NCBI GenBank assembly: GCA_016713765.1
Contig: JADJON010000001.1
Coordinates: 2,480,001 to 2,544,000, forward strand
DNA length: 64,000 nucleotides
From: Bacteroidota bacterium
GTDB lineage: Bacteria; Bacteroidota; Bacteroidia; AKYH767-A; 2013-40CM-41-45
Direction: 5' to 3'
In this document: in pieces, positions 42,836 to 51,729 of the stretch
Numbering within the stretch: position 1 is the stretch's first letter
Layout of the letters: every line of letters starts with the position of its first letter
Notes under the pieces: generated by a model
The model's database searches: none
Seen by the model: the letters and a program-made list of their open reading frames with translations, nothing else
Told to the model about the DNA's origin: nothing
Translations under genes and position numbers: made by a program

Positions 42836-43690
42836 ATGTCTCTGGGACGAATCTCTTTCCTCCTTTGCTGCTGGTTGGTTGGACAACAAGCAGTCAAGGG
42901 ACAAACCGCCCGACCCTTTCCCCTATCGGCCGACTCCGTAAATAGCCTTGTCAAGTCCCTTCAACGCGGACCGGATGACAGCACCCGGGCTGCGGCGAAT
43001 ATGATCTTTCGTCAGCATTTACAGGAGTACTTAAAGGATTCTCTCAGCTTTTCAGCTCCTCCCTATCAGGGTGCATCCAACCTGGGACTTGTGGAGCCGG
43101 AAGACAAGCGCTTTCGTCTGTATTCATGGGTAGTTCCGTCGTATGCCGGTGACGTTTACCATTTCCATGGCTTCCTTCAGGTTCGTGATCCGAAGTCGGG
43201 ATCGATCTCCCTGTTTGAACTGTCCGACTCCACTACGGTGATCCTTAAACCCGAGTCAGAGAAACTGAGAGCCAATCGCTGGCTGGGCTGCGTTTACTAT
43301 CAGCTCGTAACGGTGAAGAAAGGCTCGCGAACTTTCTATACCCTGTTGGGCTGGAAAGGGAAATCGGAACGGCAAACACAAAAAGTGATCGAAGTACTTT
43401 ACTTTGAAAAGAACGAACCGCGTTTCGGCTACCCGCTTTTTCGTAACGAAAAAGTGTACAGCAGTCGACGGGTATTCACCTTCAACTCCATGGCCAGCAT
43501 GGCGCTTCGCTATGAAGCGGGGAAACGGATGATACTGTTTGATCATTTGTCAGGCGGCATCGACGATCCCATGTCGGGACCCGACGGGCGATACGACGGC
43601 TACCGATTCAAACGCGGACGATGGAACCTCATGAAAAACGTAGATATACGAGGCGACCAGAAAGGCGGGCGGAAGGGTGTTGAGCGGTAG
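42836..43690 (+). CDS. secreted hypothetical protein, 284 aa
   Basis: The protein has a signal peptide (ISFLLCCWLVGQQAVKGQ). The mature part is mostly beta-rich with acidic and aromatic residues: LYSWVVPSYAGDVYHFHGFLQV, FELSDSTTVILKPES, RWLGCVYYQLVTVKKGSRTFYTLLGWKGKS and ILFDHLSGGIDDPMSGPDGRYDGYRFKRGRWNLMKNVD. This is a conserved Bacteroidota secreted family that I can recognise but not name; function unknown. The gene starts just after the terminator at 42830. Confidence 0.8.
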   Translation: MSLGRISFLLCCWLVGQQAVKGQTARPFPLSADSVNSLVKSLQRGPDDSTRAAANMIFRQHLQEYLKDSLSFSAPPYQGASNLGLVEPEDKRFRLYSWVVPSYAGDVYHFHGFLQVRDPKSGSISLFELSDSTTVILKPESEKLRANRWLGCVYYQLVTVKKGSRTFYTLLGWKGKSERQTQKVIEVLYFEKNEPRFGYPLFRNEKVYSSRRVFTFNSMASMALRYEAGKRMILFDHLSGGIDDPMSGPDGRYDGYRFKRGRWNLMKNVDIRGDQKGGRKGVER

Positions 43691-43755
43691 AGATTGGAGA
43701 TTAGTAATTAGTAATTAGTAATTAGTAATTGGTAATTAGTAATTAGTGACTTGTG
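43691..43755. repeat. heptamer array (taattag type)
   Basis: attagta/attggta units with 7-bp period follow the stop of the secreted protein gene. Confidence 0.85.
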
Positions 43756-43792
43756 ATGGGGTTTTTAGTCAAAAACGGACAAGAAGATAAAA

Positions 43793-43848
43793 TTTCACTC
43801 ATTACTGTTTACTATTCACTATTCACTGTTCACTGTTCACTCTTCACC
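43793..43848. repeat. heptamer array (actattc/actgttc), left of aminotransferase
   Basis: Units actattc and actgttc. They are the reverse complement of the gtgaata/gtgaaca units at 45016-45080, so the gene between lies inside a pair of inverted arrays. Confidence 0.85.
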
Positions 43849-43899
43849 GTTTGCCAATCGCATTTGAACAGTTACGCCGAATCTTCCCTCCAAAACTCG

Positions 43900-43907
43900 T
43901 AAATTTG
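43900..43907 (+). promoter_or_regulatory. -7 element TAAATTTG before class V aminotransferase
   Basis: Perfect TAnnTTTG, 31 bp before the ATG at 43939. No convincing TTTG box at the right spacing. Confidence 0.5.
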
Positions 43908-43938
43908 CGACCCTCGACCGAGCCGGTCCAGCTTAAAA

Positions 43939-45015
43939 ATGGAAATCAAAAAACTCTTCATACCGGGCCCTACCTACGTTCATCCTGACGTCCTGGCCAA
44001 GATGGCCACACCGCCTATCGGGCACCGCACTGCGGAGGCCAGTGCATTGCAGCGCGGCATCAGCGAAAAGTTGCAGCAGTTGATGTACACCACCAACAAG
44101 ATCGTTTTGAGTACTTCTTCAGGTACCGGTTTGATGGAAGGGGCCATTCGAAGTTTGACGCAAAAGAAAGCGATCGTATTCTCGGTTGGGGCGTTCGGCA
44201 AGCGTTGGTGGGAACTTGCTCGTCTCAACGGCATCGAAGCCGACCTGCACGAGGAAGAACCCGGACATCCGACTATGCCGGAGACCGTTGAACATTACCT
44301 CAAAACCGGCCAGTATGACGTGGTGACGGTTACCCATAACGAAACCAGTACCGGCATCCAGAATCCAATCGAGAGCATCGCAGAGGTTGTCTCCAAGTAT
44401 CCGGATGTGATCTGGCTGGTCGATACCGTCAGTTCGCTCGGTGGTGTAAAGGTTGAAGTGGATCGATTAGGAATCGATGTTTGCATTTCCAGTTCACAGA
44501 AAGCACTGGCTCTTCCACCGGGTTTGGCTTTGGCGAGCATTTCACCGAAAGCGGAAGAGCGTCTGAAGGCTATCGGTCCAAGAGGATATTACCTGGACCT
44601 GGGTACCTTGGTGAAGTATGTCGACGAGAAGGACTATCAATATTCCTGTACTCCCTCCATCGCACACATGTTCGCGTTGGACTTTCAACTTGACCGAATT
44701 CTAAAAGAGGGTCTGGAGAATCGCTTCATCCGGCATGTCGAGATGGCCGAATACATGATCAACTGGGCTTCCCACTTCTATCGGGTGTTTCCTCAGCCAG
44801 GCTTTGAATCGATGACCGTCACCTGTATCGAGAATACCCGCAAAACCGACATCGGCGCGCTTAACAAGTCCTTACGTGAACGCGGCATGCTCATTTCCAA
44901 TGGCTACGGAAGTCTAAAGGACAAGACCTTCCGCATCGGACACATGGGCGACCTGACACTCGAGGATATGGAAGCGCTTACGGAAGCGATGGAGGAGATT
45001 TTGGGGTTGAATTAA
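43939..45015 (+). CDS. class V aminotransferase (alanine-glyoxylate/serine type)
   Basis: A 358-residue PLP enzyme. IPGPTYVHPDVL and the GHRTAEAS block start the fold; LSTSSGTGLMEGAIRSL binds the cofactor, THNETSTGIQNPI and WLVDTVSSLGGVKVEVDRLGIDVCISSSQKALALPPGLA supply the PLP Asp and Lys. It is close to alanine-glyoxylate or serine-pyruvate aminotransferases, and in Bacteroidota a similar gene may act in serine synthesis. A DUF1015 gene follows after 277 bp of repeats, as in several relatives. Confidence 0.9.
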   Translation: MEIKKLFIPGPTYVHPDVLAKMATPPIGHRTAEASALQRGISEKLQQLMYTTNKIVLSTSSGTGLMEGAIRSLTQKKAIVFSVGAFGKRWWELARLNGIEADLHEEEPGHPTMPETVEHYLKTGQYDVVTVTHNETSTGIQNPIESIAEVVSKYPDVIWLVDTVSSLGGVKVEVDRLGIDVCISSSQKALALPPGLALASISPKAEERLKAIGPRGYYLDLGTLVKYVDEKDYQYSCTPSIAHMFALDFQLDRILKEGLENRFIRHVEMAEYMINWASHFYRVFPQPGFESMTVTCIENTRKTDIGALNKSLRERGMLISNGYGSLKDKTFRIGHMGDLTLEDMEALTEAMEEILGLN

Positions 45016-45080
45016 ATAGTGAATAGTGAATAGTGAATAGTGAATAGTGAACAGTGAACAGTGAACAGTAAATAGTGAAT
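45016..45080. repeat. heptamer array (gtgaata/gtgaaca), right of aminotransferase
   Basis: About 8-9 units with 7-bp period, complementary to the array at 43793-43848. It runs into two palindromic elements. Confidence 0.88.
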
Positions 45081-45084
45081 CCTG

Positions 45085-45110
45085 CCCGCCGTAGCTATAG
45101 CGAAGGCGGG
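45085..45110. repeat. 26-bp palindromic element, copy 3 (C-G variant)
   Basis: Outer arms CCCGCC and GGCGGG: both strands of one base pair changed from the T-A of the other copies, keeping the stem. The inner GCTATAGC is a perfect palindrome. Confidence 0.85.
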
Positions 45111-45121
45111 AGTGAATCCTG

Positions 45122-45147
45122 CCTGCCGTAGCTTTAGCGAAGGCAGG
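45122..45147. repeat. 26-bp palindromic element, copy 4
   Basis: Arms CCTGCC/GGCAGG, inner GTAGCTTTAGCGAA. It lies 11 bp after copy 3, separated by agtgaatcctg, which resembles a heptamer unit. Confidence 0.85.
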
Positions 45148-45214
45148 AGCGAATAGCGAAACTTTAATAGTAACTGGAGAAAGACTATTAATGTGTAGCT
45201 GGCATCTGGTATGA

Positions 45215-45262
45215 ACGAATTACGAATAACTAATTACTAATTACAAATTACCAGCTACCAGT
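45215..45262. repeat. short heptamer array (taattac type)
   Basis: gaattac, taattac and aattacc-like units before the DUF1015 gene; the remainder of this 277-bp gap shows no gene. Confidence 0.65.
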
Positions 45263-45292
45263 CCCCGAAACCCGAATCAACTACCCACCACC

Positions 45293-46540
45293 ATGGCTAT
45301 CATCCGCCCCTTTAAAGGAATCCGTCCGAAGAAAGAACTTGTTGAGAAGATCGCTTCGAAGCCTTATGACGTTTTGAACGAAAAGGAGGCTCGTGCAGAA
45401 GCCGCCGGAAACAATCTGTCCTTCTACCATGTAATCAAGCCGGAGATCGATTTTCCTGACGGTTACAATGTGTATGCGCCAGAGATCTATACCAAAGGCA
45501 AATCGAACTTCGATCGGATGGTTCAGGATGGCGTTTTCTTCAAGGATAAGACCGATTGCCTCTACATCTATGCCCAGACCATGAAGGGTCGCCGGCAGTT
45601 TGGCATCGTAGCCGCCGCCGCGGTGGATGATTACTTCAACGATATCATCAAAAAGCACGAACTGACCCGTCCGGATAAAGAGGAAGACCGCAAGAACCAC
45701 GTTCGCGTATCGAAGCTCAACTACGAACCCGTGTTCTTCGCATACCCGAATGTTCCTGCGCTCGACAAGATCGTCGCGGGTGTAGTTCAAGCTCCGGCCG
45801 AATACGACTTTACAGCTGACGATGGTATTCGTCACGAGTTCTGGGTGATCTCGGATGGCGCAACGGTCAACCAGATGGTTGATTTATTCGCCGGGATACC
45901 CGCTACCTATGTCGCAGATGGTCACCACCGTACCGCTGCCGCTGCCCTGGTTGGTCAGGAGTTACGAAAAGCGAAACCGGATTATTCAGGCAAAGAATCG
46001 TTCAATTTCTTTCTGGCTGTCCACTTTCCTGACAACCAGTTGGCCATCATGGATTACAACCGTGTTGTCAAGGATCTCAACGGTTTGAGCAACGAACAAT
46101 TCCTCGATTCGCTCCGTAAATCATTCTTGGTCGAAACGGTCGGTGCCGCGGCGTACCGTCCTGCGCGACTCCACGAATTCAGCATGTACCTCGACGGACA
46201 ATGGTATAAACTCACCGCCAAAACCGGAACGTACGATGACGCTGACCCGATCGGTGTATTGGACGTTACCGTCCTGTCGAAACAGATCCTGGAACCGATT
46301 CTTGGCATCCAGGATCTTCGGACAGACAAGCGGATCGACTTTGTGGGCGGTCTTCGCGGCCTCGGTGAATTGGAACGCCGCGTGAACAGCGGAGAAATGA
46401 AAGTTGCCTTCGCTTTGTACCCGGTTACGATGAAGCAACTCATCGATATTTCCGACAGCGGTAAAATCATGCCTCCGAAGACCACTTGGTTTGAACCGAA
46501 ACTGCGCAGTGGATTGATTCTTCACTCCCTGGAAGATTGA
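45293..46540 (+). CDS. DUF1015 family protein
   Basis: A 415-residue protein of the DUF1015 family, which is broadly conserved and frequently found beside serine biosynthesis genes. It begins with MAIIRPFKGIRPKKELVEKIASKPYDVLNEKEARAEA, continues with FYHVIKPEIDFP, and has IADGHHR-like VADGHHRTAAAALVGQEL and FFLAVHFPDNQLAIMDYNRVV. Activity is not firmly established, though HxHR-containing members may act as kinases or phosphoserine-linked enzymes. A DUF1569 gene follows after 3 bp. Confidence 0.92.
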   Translation: MAIIRPFKGIRPKKELVEKIASKPYDVLNEKEARAEAAGNNLSFYHVIKPEIDFPDGYNVYAPEIYTKGKSNFDRMVQDGVFFKDKTDCLYIYAQTMKGRRQFGIVAAAAVDDYFNDIIKKHELTRPDKEEDRKNHVRVSKLNYEPVFFAYPNVPALDKIVAGVVQAPAEYDFTADDGIRHEFWVISDGATVNQMVDLFAGIPATYVADGHHRTAAAALVGQELRKAKPDYSGKESFNFFLAVHFPDNQLAIMDYNRVVKDLNGLSNEQFLDSLRKSFLVETVGAAAYRPARLHEFSMYLDGQWYKLTAKTGTYDDADPIGVLDVTVLSKQILEPILGIQDLRTDKRIDFVGGLRGLGELERRVNSGEMKVAFALYPVTMKQLIDISDSGKIMPPKTTWFEPKLRSGLILHSLED

Positions 46541-46543
46541 TCC

Positions 46544-47011
46544 ATGTCGTCGAATCAAAACCTCTTTCACCCACCCGATTTCGATTCCATCCTGCAGCGA
46601 ATCCAGAATCTGAATGCAGATGCCGAGCGAAAATGGGGCACTATGAACGTCCACCAAATGGTCGTCCATTGCAGCGACCCGATCCGGGAGGTATTAGGAA
46701 TTCGACCAACACGCAATCTGAGCAATTTGCTTTTGCGGACCGTCGGAAAATGGATGGCGCTTTACGGACCCGAATGGCAAAAAGGGAAATTCCCAACTTC
46801 TCCCGACTATGACCAATTGAAGAAGGGAACGCCCCCAACCACCTTCGAATCGGATCGTGAGCAACTTCAGCGATTATTGGAAAAAGTTCGCGAACTTCCG
46901 CTAAACCATCCGATGCCGGCCCATCCGGCTTTTGGGAAGATGAGCAGAAAAGAATGGGGTAGGTTGGGGTATCGACACCTTGACCATCACCTTCGACAAT
47001 TCAATCGCTGA
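46544..47011 (+). CDS. DUF1569 (DinB-like) protein
   Basis: A 155-residue helical protein of the DUF1569/DinB superfamily: RKWGTMNVHQMVVHCSDPIREVLGIRP with a conserved His pair, and GRLGYRHLDHHLRQF at the end with further His residues that would bind metal. Members of the fold are metal-dependent thiol or detoxification-related enzymes; the exact role is not known. It starts 3 bp after the DUF1015 stop, and an alpha/beta hydrolase gene follows 8 bp later. Confidence 0.88.
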   Translation: MSSNQNLFHPPDFDSILQRIQNLNADAERKWGTMNVHQMVVHCSDPIREVLGIRPTRNLSNLLLRTVGKWMALYGPEWQKGKFPTSPDYDQLKKGTPPTTFESDREQLQRLLEKVRELPLNHPMPAHPAFGKMSRKEWGRLGYRHLDHHLRQFNR

Positions 47012-47019
47012 GGTTTCCT

Positions 47020-47706
47020 ATGTCCCCCCTGCCGTTAGTCTTATTACACGGAGCCTTAGGCGATGTCCGCCAATTGCAACCGCTGGCTAAATTGCTGGAT
47101 GACCGTAGCGTCATCTCCGTCAACTTTCCCGGGCACGGAACAGATGCTGTGCATTCCACCCCGTTCACGATGGATGACCTGGCTGCTGCCATCACTCAGG
47201 TGATGGATGAACATCAGGTCGAACGGGCAGACATGTTCGGTTACAGCATGGGCGGTTACGCGGCCCTTTGGTTGCTGCACTTGCAACCTGACCGCGTCCG
47301 CCGCCTTTTCACCCTGGGAACCAAGCTTTCCTGGAATCCTGAAATCGCCACCCGGGAACAGGCGAATCTTCAGCCGGAGAAAATCCGGGAAAAAGTGCCC
47401 GCTTTAATGCGTTCACTCGCTCAGCGTCATGGCGAGGAGCATTGGGAAAAAGTCGTTCGATCCACCGCCGCCATGATGCAATGGTTGGGAAGTCACCCGT
47501 TGAAAGAGGAAGACTTCCTCTTCATGACGCACGAAATCTGCCTCGGTCTGGGTGATGCGGATAAAATGGTTTCGCTGGAAGAGACGCAACGCGTGCTGGG
47601 CTACCTGAACAACGGTTCACTTTCTTCGCTCGCCGGGACGCCCCATCCTCTGGAACAAGTCGATCTGACGCTTCTTCGCGATGTGCTGATCCGGTTCCTG
47701 AACTAA
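47020..47706 (+). CDS. alpha/beta-hydrolase
   Basis: A 228-residue hydrolase. LLHGALGD has the oxyanion HG turn, the nucleophile Ser sits in FGYSMGGYAALWLL (about 74-76), and the catalytic His would be in GTPHPLEQVD near the end, with Asp before (LGDADKMV). The layout is close to the small MenH-like hydrolases. Substrate unknown. It ends convergently with the photolyase gene. Confidence 0.9.
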   Translation: MSPLPLVLLHGALGDVRQLQPLAKLLDDRSVISVNFPGHGTDAVHSTPFTMDDLAAAITQVMDEHQVERADMFGYSMGGYAALWLLHLQPDRVRRLFTLGTKLSWNPEIATREQANLQPEKIREKVPALMRSLAQRHGEEHWEKVVRSTAAMMQWLGSHPLKEEDFLFMTHEICLGLGDADKMVSLEETQRVLGYLNNGSLSSLAGTPHPLEQVDLTLLRDVLIRFLN

Positions 47707-47711
47707 GACGT

Positions 47712-49262
47712 TCAAAGCTTGTCCAGGTTCTCCAGGTAATATTCCGCCTGGCGCAGTGTTTTATCCCGTTCCGTTGCCGACATCTTATCCCAGGTACGAT
47801 AGACCATCCCGATGCGCGGGTTCTTCTCCAGCAGCGGGCGATTGATCTGATGAAAATGCCAATAGAGGGAATTGAACGGGCAGGCCTTATCACCATGCCG
47901 TGACTTCCGATCGTAATCGCAACCCGAACAATAATCACTCATCTTATCGATATAGTTACCCGAGGAGACATATGGCTTTGTTCCAACCAGCCCTCCATCC
48001 GCAAATTGGCTCATGCCGCGGGTGTTCGTGATCTCCACCCATTCGATCGCGTCGATGTAAATGCCCAGGTACCAATCGTCAACAGCACGTGGATCGACAC
48101 CTGCCAGCAAGGCAAAGTTGCCGGTGATCATCAACCGTTGAATATGATGGGCGTAAGCGTTGTCCAGGCTTCCCCGGATGGTTTGATGAAGGCAATTCAT
48201 TCCGGTTTCACCGTTCCAATACCAACCGGGCAATTCCCTGACATGGGAAAAGAAATTTCGCTCCGCATACCCGGGCATATTCGCCCAATAAACTCCCCTG
48301 ACATACTCCCGCCACCCGAGGATCTGTCGCACGAATCCTTCGACCTGTGGAAGCGATATCAAGTCGGGGCGATCGCGGTAGGCAGCCACCGCGGCATCCA
48401 CCACCTCCCGGGGTGAGAGCATTTTCGTATTCAGGGAAAAGGACAAGCGGCTGTGGAACATGAATGGCTCCCCGGATTTCATCGCGTCCTGATAGGTGCC
48501 AAAAAATGGAAGCAGTTGTTCGCAAAACCAGTGCAACAACCGAAGCGACTCCTTCCTGTTCTTCGGCCATGGTAATGCTTTCGGGTCGACGCGTCCCATC
48601 GTCCTAACCCCGACCTGCACCACAGTCGCATACAAATCCGTCACGTCATGCTTCAACTGTAGTTCCGTTGGAACTGAGACTTTCCCGTCATACCGGCTAC
48701 GATTTTCCTGATCAAAATTCCACTTCGATCCTTCGGGTTCATCTCCAGCCATCAACACCCCATGTTTCCTGCGCAACATGCGATAAAAGCTTTCCAGGAG
48801 GTAGGTCTTCTTCCCTGAAAAATGATCGGCCAGCGTAGTCCGTTCGGTATAAAAATGCTCGCTGTCACAGGAGACATACGGTTCACCCGTCGGAAGACAA
48901 GCGTTGCGTAATTGCAGATCGAGCCGATATTCATCCGGTAGCTGGTATTCAAGCCTGCGCGCCTTTGTTGCCCGCGCTATCTGATCAATGTTTCGGGTAA
49001 GGTCCTGCTGGTTATCCGGATCGTCCAGTTTCAGATAACGAATGTGGTGCCCGGCCGCGGTCAGGGCTTCCGCAAACGATCGCATCGCGTGGAAGAAAGC
49101 CAATACCTTTTGGATATGATGGACGACATAATCCGTTTCCTGACGGACCTCCATCATCAGATACAGGATCCCATCGTCTTTTCTCCTGAACCAGGAGTGC
49201 TTTGCATTAAGCTGATCGCCCAGGATCAGACGAATCGTATGATATCGTGGAGAACTGCTCAC
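47712..49262 (-). CDS. FeS-BCP photolyase (cryptochrome/photolyase family)
   Basis: A 516-residue flavoprotein of the iron-sulfur photolyase group (PhrB type), which repairs UV (6-4) or pyrimidine lesions with light or senses light. RLILGDQLNAKHSWF starts the fold. The four Cys for the [4Fe-4S] cluster are visible: one in GETGMNCLHQTI and three in DYCSGCDYDRKSRHGDKACPFN. LGWREYVRGVYW and NAYAHHIQRLMITGNFALL form the FAD cavity. The start is GTG, overlapping the LolA-like stop (GTGA). It is last in a four-gene chain that begins with an ABC transporter ATPase. Confidence 0.93.
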   Translation of the reverse strand: MSSSPRYHTIRLILGDQLNAKHSWFRRKDDGILYLMMEVRQETDYVVHHIQKVLAFFHAMRSFAEALTAAGHHIRYLKLDDPDNQQDLTRNIDQIARATKARRLEYQLPDEYRLDLQLRNACLPTGEPYVSCDSEHFYTERTTLADHFSGKKTYLLESFYRMLRRKHGVLMAGDEPEGSKWNFDQENRSRYDGKVSVPTELQLKHDVTDLYATVVQVGVRTMGRVDPKALPWPKNRKESLRLLHWFCEQLLPFFGTYQDAMKSGEPFMFHSRLSFSLNTKMLSPREVVDAAVAAYRDRPDLISLPQVEGFVRQILGWREYVRGVYWANMPGYAERNFFSHVRELPGWYWNGETGMNCLHQTIRGSLDNAYAHHIQRLMITGNFALLAGVDPRAVDDWYLGIYIDAIEWVEITNTRGMSQFADGGLVGTKPYVSSGNYIDKMSDYCSGCDYDRKSRHGDKACPFNSLYWHFHQINRPLLEKNPRIGMVYRTWDKMSATERDKTLRQAEYYLENLDKL

Positions 49263-49951
49263 TTGGATTTGAAAACATCCGGAGGCAGTCCCTGGTTCAC
49301 ACGATAATTGGAAAAACGTAAATAAATCTTCCCTTTTTCCCGCGCTTTCGGATCAATGGGTTTTGAACTTTTCGTGTTGTTCAGATCCGCGGCAACCGCT
49401 TTGGGTATCTTGAATTTCCGGGTGTCAACGGTAAACACCATGCTATCGGGTAAGGCGTACTGCCGTTGGGACCCGAAGAAGTAATCGCTGGTCATCGTAC
49501 CGTTGGACCGAGTGGTCACCTGAGAGCGTCGAATCAGCTTTTCCGAAACATCGATCCAGAATTTTCCCAGGATCAGATCGGAAGTGTCGGATAAAGGGAG
49601 TACGCTGAGCAATTGCAATTCCCGCCCTTCGACTACCTCTTTTCCCTGCAGGACAGGAACATAACTCGCTGTATCGGCCAGGGTTCGTACCACCTGATCG
49701 AACCCTTGCCGGGGTAGCATGGCGATACCCTTCGACTTGATCCGGAATTGGTCGGGCTGACGGAAGAATACGCTTGCCTGCACAGGCAATGCTTTGACGA
49801 AACTGATATCGGTCCGGATCAGCACATCGGCCTGATACTCCCGGACTTTGCGGAACTTACCGTTCAGATCACGCAAGAGTTCGCGCGCATCCTGAGCGGA
49901 AAGCTCCATCACGCCAAACAGGAGTAATAGTGGCAATAGTCGACGGATCAT
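49259..49951 (-). CDS. LolA-like outer-membrane lipoprotein-sorting protein
   Basis: A 230-residue secreted protein: signal peptide (LLPLLLLFGVMELSAQ). The body resembles LolA: LNGKFRKVREYQADVLIRTDISF, VFFRQPDQFRIKSKGIAMLPRQG, then beta-strands to YFFGSQRQYALPDSMVF. In Bacteroidota such proteins may carry lipoproteins or act as periplasmic lipid binders. The ATG overlaps the permease stop, and its own stop overlaps the photolyase start, both by 4 nt. Confidence 0.8.
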   Translation of the reverse strand: MIRRLLPLLLLFGVMELSAQDARELLRDLNGKFRKVREYQADVLIRTDISFVKALPVQASVFFRQPDQFRIKSKGIAMLPRQGFDQVVRTLADTASYVPVLQGKEVVEGRELQLLSVLPLSDTSDLILGKFWIDVSEKLIRRSQVTTRSNGTMTSDYFFGSQRQYALPDSMVFTVDTRKFKIPKAVAADLNNTKSSKPIDPKAREKGKIYLRFSNYRVNQGLPPDVFKSK

Positions 49952-50787
49952 GTAAGGATGTCTTTCCGGTTAAAGTGGAAAAGGCCGATTCCGAGGAACA
50001 CGATGATATGCCCAAAGACAAAGATCGCCGAGTCGCGTATCTGCTCCCATGGGATCGGCTCCTCGAAGAAACTGCGCCAGGCATTCATGTGTGTCGTGAA
50101 CAGATAAGGACGGATGCGTTCGAACAACGGCACATCCAGGGAGCCGATGATGGTAAACAAGATGATGATCGCCATGGTCGTGATAATCGGGCCGATTGAG
50201 TTGTCGGAGTAACAGGACAATAACATCGACAAAGCGCCAACCAGTGACAGGGCCAGAAATGCCATGGCCAGTGCGGCAAAGAATCGCCACAGCACATCGT
50301 AGGCCGGGATGATCACCAGTTCGTCGGTTTTCAAGACAATCAGGTCGCCCTGTCCGAAGATCAACAAGCTGACCCCTAATGCAAGTATTCCCAGCCAGAC
50401 TAATATCAGGAAGGTATACAACTGTCCTGCAAAGAATTTCGAAAAAAGGATGGAGGCCCGCGATGCAGGCCGGGTCAACCACAACCGCAAGGTACCCATG
50501 GCAGCCTCCCCGGAGATGAGGTCGCCGGTGACCAGGGCGACAAGCAGGGGAATTTGCAAGATCAACGCCTGCAAGATCACAAAGCAAACCAGGCTTCCGT
50601 TCAGGATCTTCCCTTCAAATACAAACGACTGCTCTACGTTCTGCGTAACGAACTGGATGTACTCCATCCCGTCCGCGTACAACGCGAATTGTACAAGCGT
50701 GCAAAAGATAAAGATCACCGCGAAGCCAATGTAGCTTCTGGGTCGGGCCGCGATCTTCAACAACTCGAGCCAAATGAGGCGGATCAT
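49948..50787 (-). CDS. ABC-2 type transporter permease
   Basis: A 279-residue inner membrane protein with six hydrophobic spans, e.g. IGFAVIFIFCTLVQFAL, LLVALVTGDLISGEAAMGTLRLWLTRPASRASILFSKFFAGQLYTFLILVWLGILALGV and IGPIITTMAIIILFTIIGSLDV. TGDLISGEAAMGTLR and the LTRPASR loop are typical of ABC-2 permeases. The ATG at 50787 overlaps the ATPase stop (ATGA); a longer frame to 50901 is out-of-phase readthrough. The exported substrate is unknown. Confidence 0.88.
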   Translation of the reverse strand: MIRLIWLELLKIAARPRSYIGFAVIFIFCTLVQFALYADGMEYIQFVTQNVEQSFVFEGKILNGSLVCFVILQALILQIPLLVALVTGDLISGEAAMGTLRLWLTRPASRASILFSKFFAGQLYTFLILVWLGILALGVSLLIFGQGDLIVLKTDELVIIPAYDVLWRFFAALAMAFLALSLVGALSMLLSCYSDNSIGPIITTMAIIILFTIIGSLDVPLFERIRPYLFTTHMNAWRSFFEEPIPWEQIRDSAIFVFGHIIVFLGIGLFHFNRKDILT

Positions 50788-51719
50788 CGCGACTTCCCTC
50801 CTTTCATCGTCCCTTCTTCCATGGTCAATCGGACGAACAGATCCTCCAATCTCCGGCGGGACTGAATAGCCGTAACAGCCATGCCACGACCGACCAGCCA
50901 TTCGTTGACGCGAGGGATCTCGTCGTCTGATAAGGATAGTATCCAGTGATCAGAGGAACGCTGCTGAATGCGCCCGATCCAGGGAAAATCATCCGGCGGA
51001 TTGTTGGAAAGAGGCGTTGAAAGAAAACTAAAGGAAACCACCAGATCTTCCCGGCTCAACAACTCCGCTACTGTTCCTTCAACGATCGCTCTGCCCTTGT
51101 TGATGATCACCATTCGGGTGGCGATCAGCTCGATCTCGGACAGGATGTGGGAAGAAAGGAAAATGGTTTTGCCTTCTGCCTGCAACTGCAACAACAATTT
51201 GCGAAGGTCGACGATCCCTTGTGGGTCAAGTCCGGTCGTGGGCTCGTCCAGGATGATCAGATCCGGATCATGCAACAAAGCTTGCGCAAGGCCCAGCCGT
51301 TGTTTCATTCCGTGGGAATAACCTTTCACGGCATCGCGATCACGCTGAGACAATCCGACCAGTTCCAGCATCCGATCGATTCGATGGCGAGCATCCCTTA
51401 CCTTACTGAGCCAGGCAAACAGCTCCAGGTTTTTCCTTCCACTCAGGTTCTTATAGAAATCCGGCTTTTCTACGATCGATCCGATACGACGCATCGCACC
51501 TGCCCGATCCGCCGCGAGCGATTGTCCGAAGATCTTTATCTGACCACCGGTAGGCCGGATCAGACCAAGCAGTGCGCGAATGGTTGTACTCTTCCCTGCT
51601 CCATTCGGTCCTAAGAAGCCGTAGATATCGCCCTGGTCAACATGAAAGGACAAATCATCGACCGCGACAAAAGAGCCATAGGTCTTTCGGAAATTCTCAA
51701 CAGTTAAGGCGGGTGTCAT
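50784..51719 (-). CDS. ABC transporter ATP-binding protein
   Basis: A 311-residue ATPase that powers the adjacent permease. Walker A is GPNGAGKSTT, the signature SHGMKQRLGLAQALL, Walker B LIILDEPTTGLDP, with a D-loop and H-loop (SSHILSEIE) after it. A C-terminal ~80-residue extension is typical of the ABC-2/CcmA group. The ATG at 51719 is preferred to an in-frame TTG at 51728. It has its own -7-like box 10 bp upstream. Confidence 0.93.
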   Translation of the reverse strand: MTPALTVENFRKTYGSFVAVDDLSFHVDQGDIYGFLGPNGAGKSTTIRALLGLIRPTGGQIKIFGQSLAADRAGAMRRIGSIVEKPDFYKNLSGRKNLELFAWLSKVRDARHRIDRMLELVGLSQRDRDAVKGYSHGMKQRLGLAQALLHDPDLIILDEPTTGLDPQGIVDLRKLLLQLQAEGKTIFLSSHILSEIELIATRMVIINKGRAIVEGTVAELLSREDLVVSFSFLSTPLSNNPPDDFPWIGRIQQRSSDHWILSLSDDEIPRVNEWLVGRGMAVTAIQSRRRLEDLFVRLTMEEGTMKGGKSR

Positions 51720-51729
51720 TTCGACCAAA

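Noticed and set aside
39556..45262. CRISPR-like arrays
   Set aside because: The repeats are contiguous 7-bp units without spacers, and no cas gene is present.
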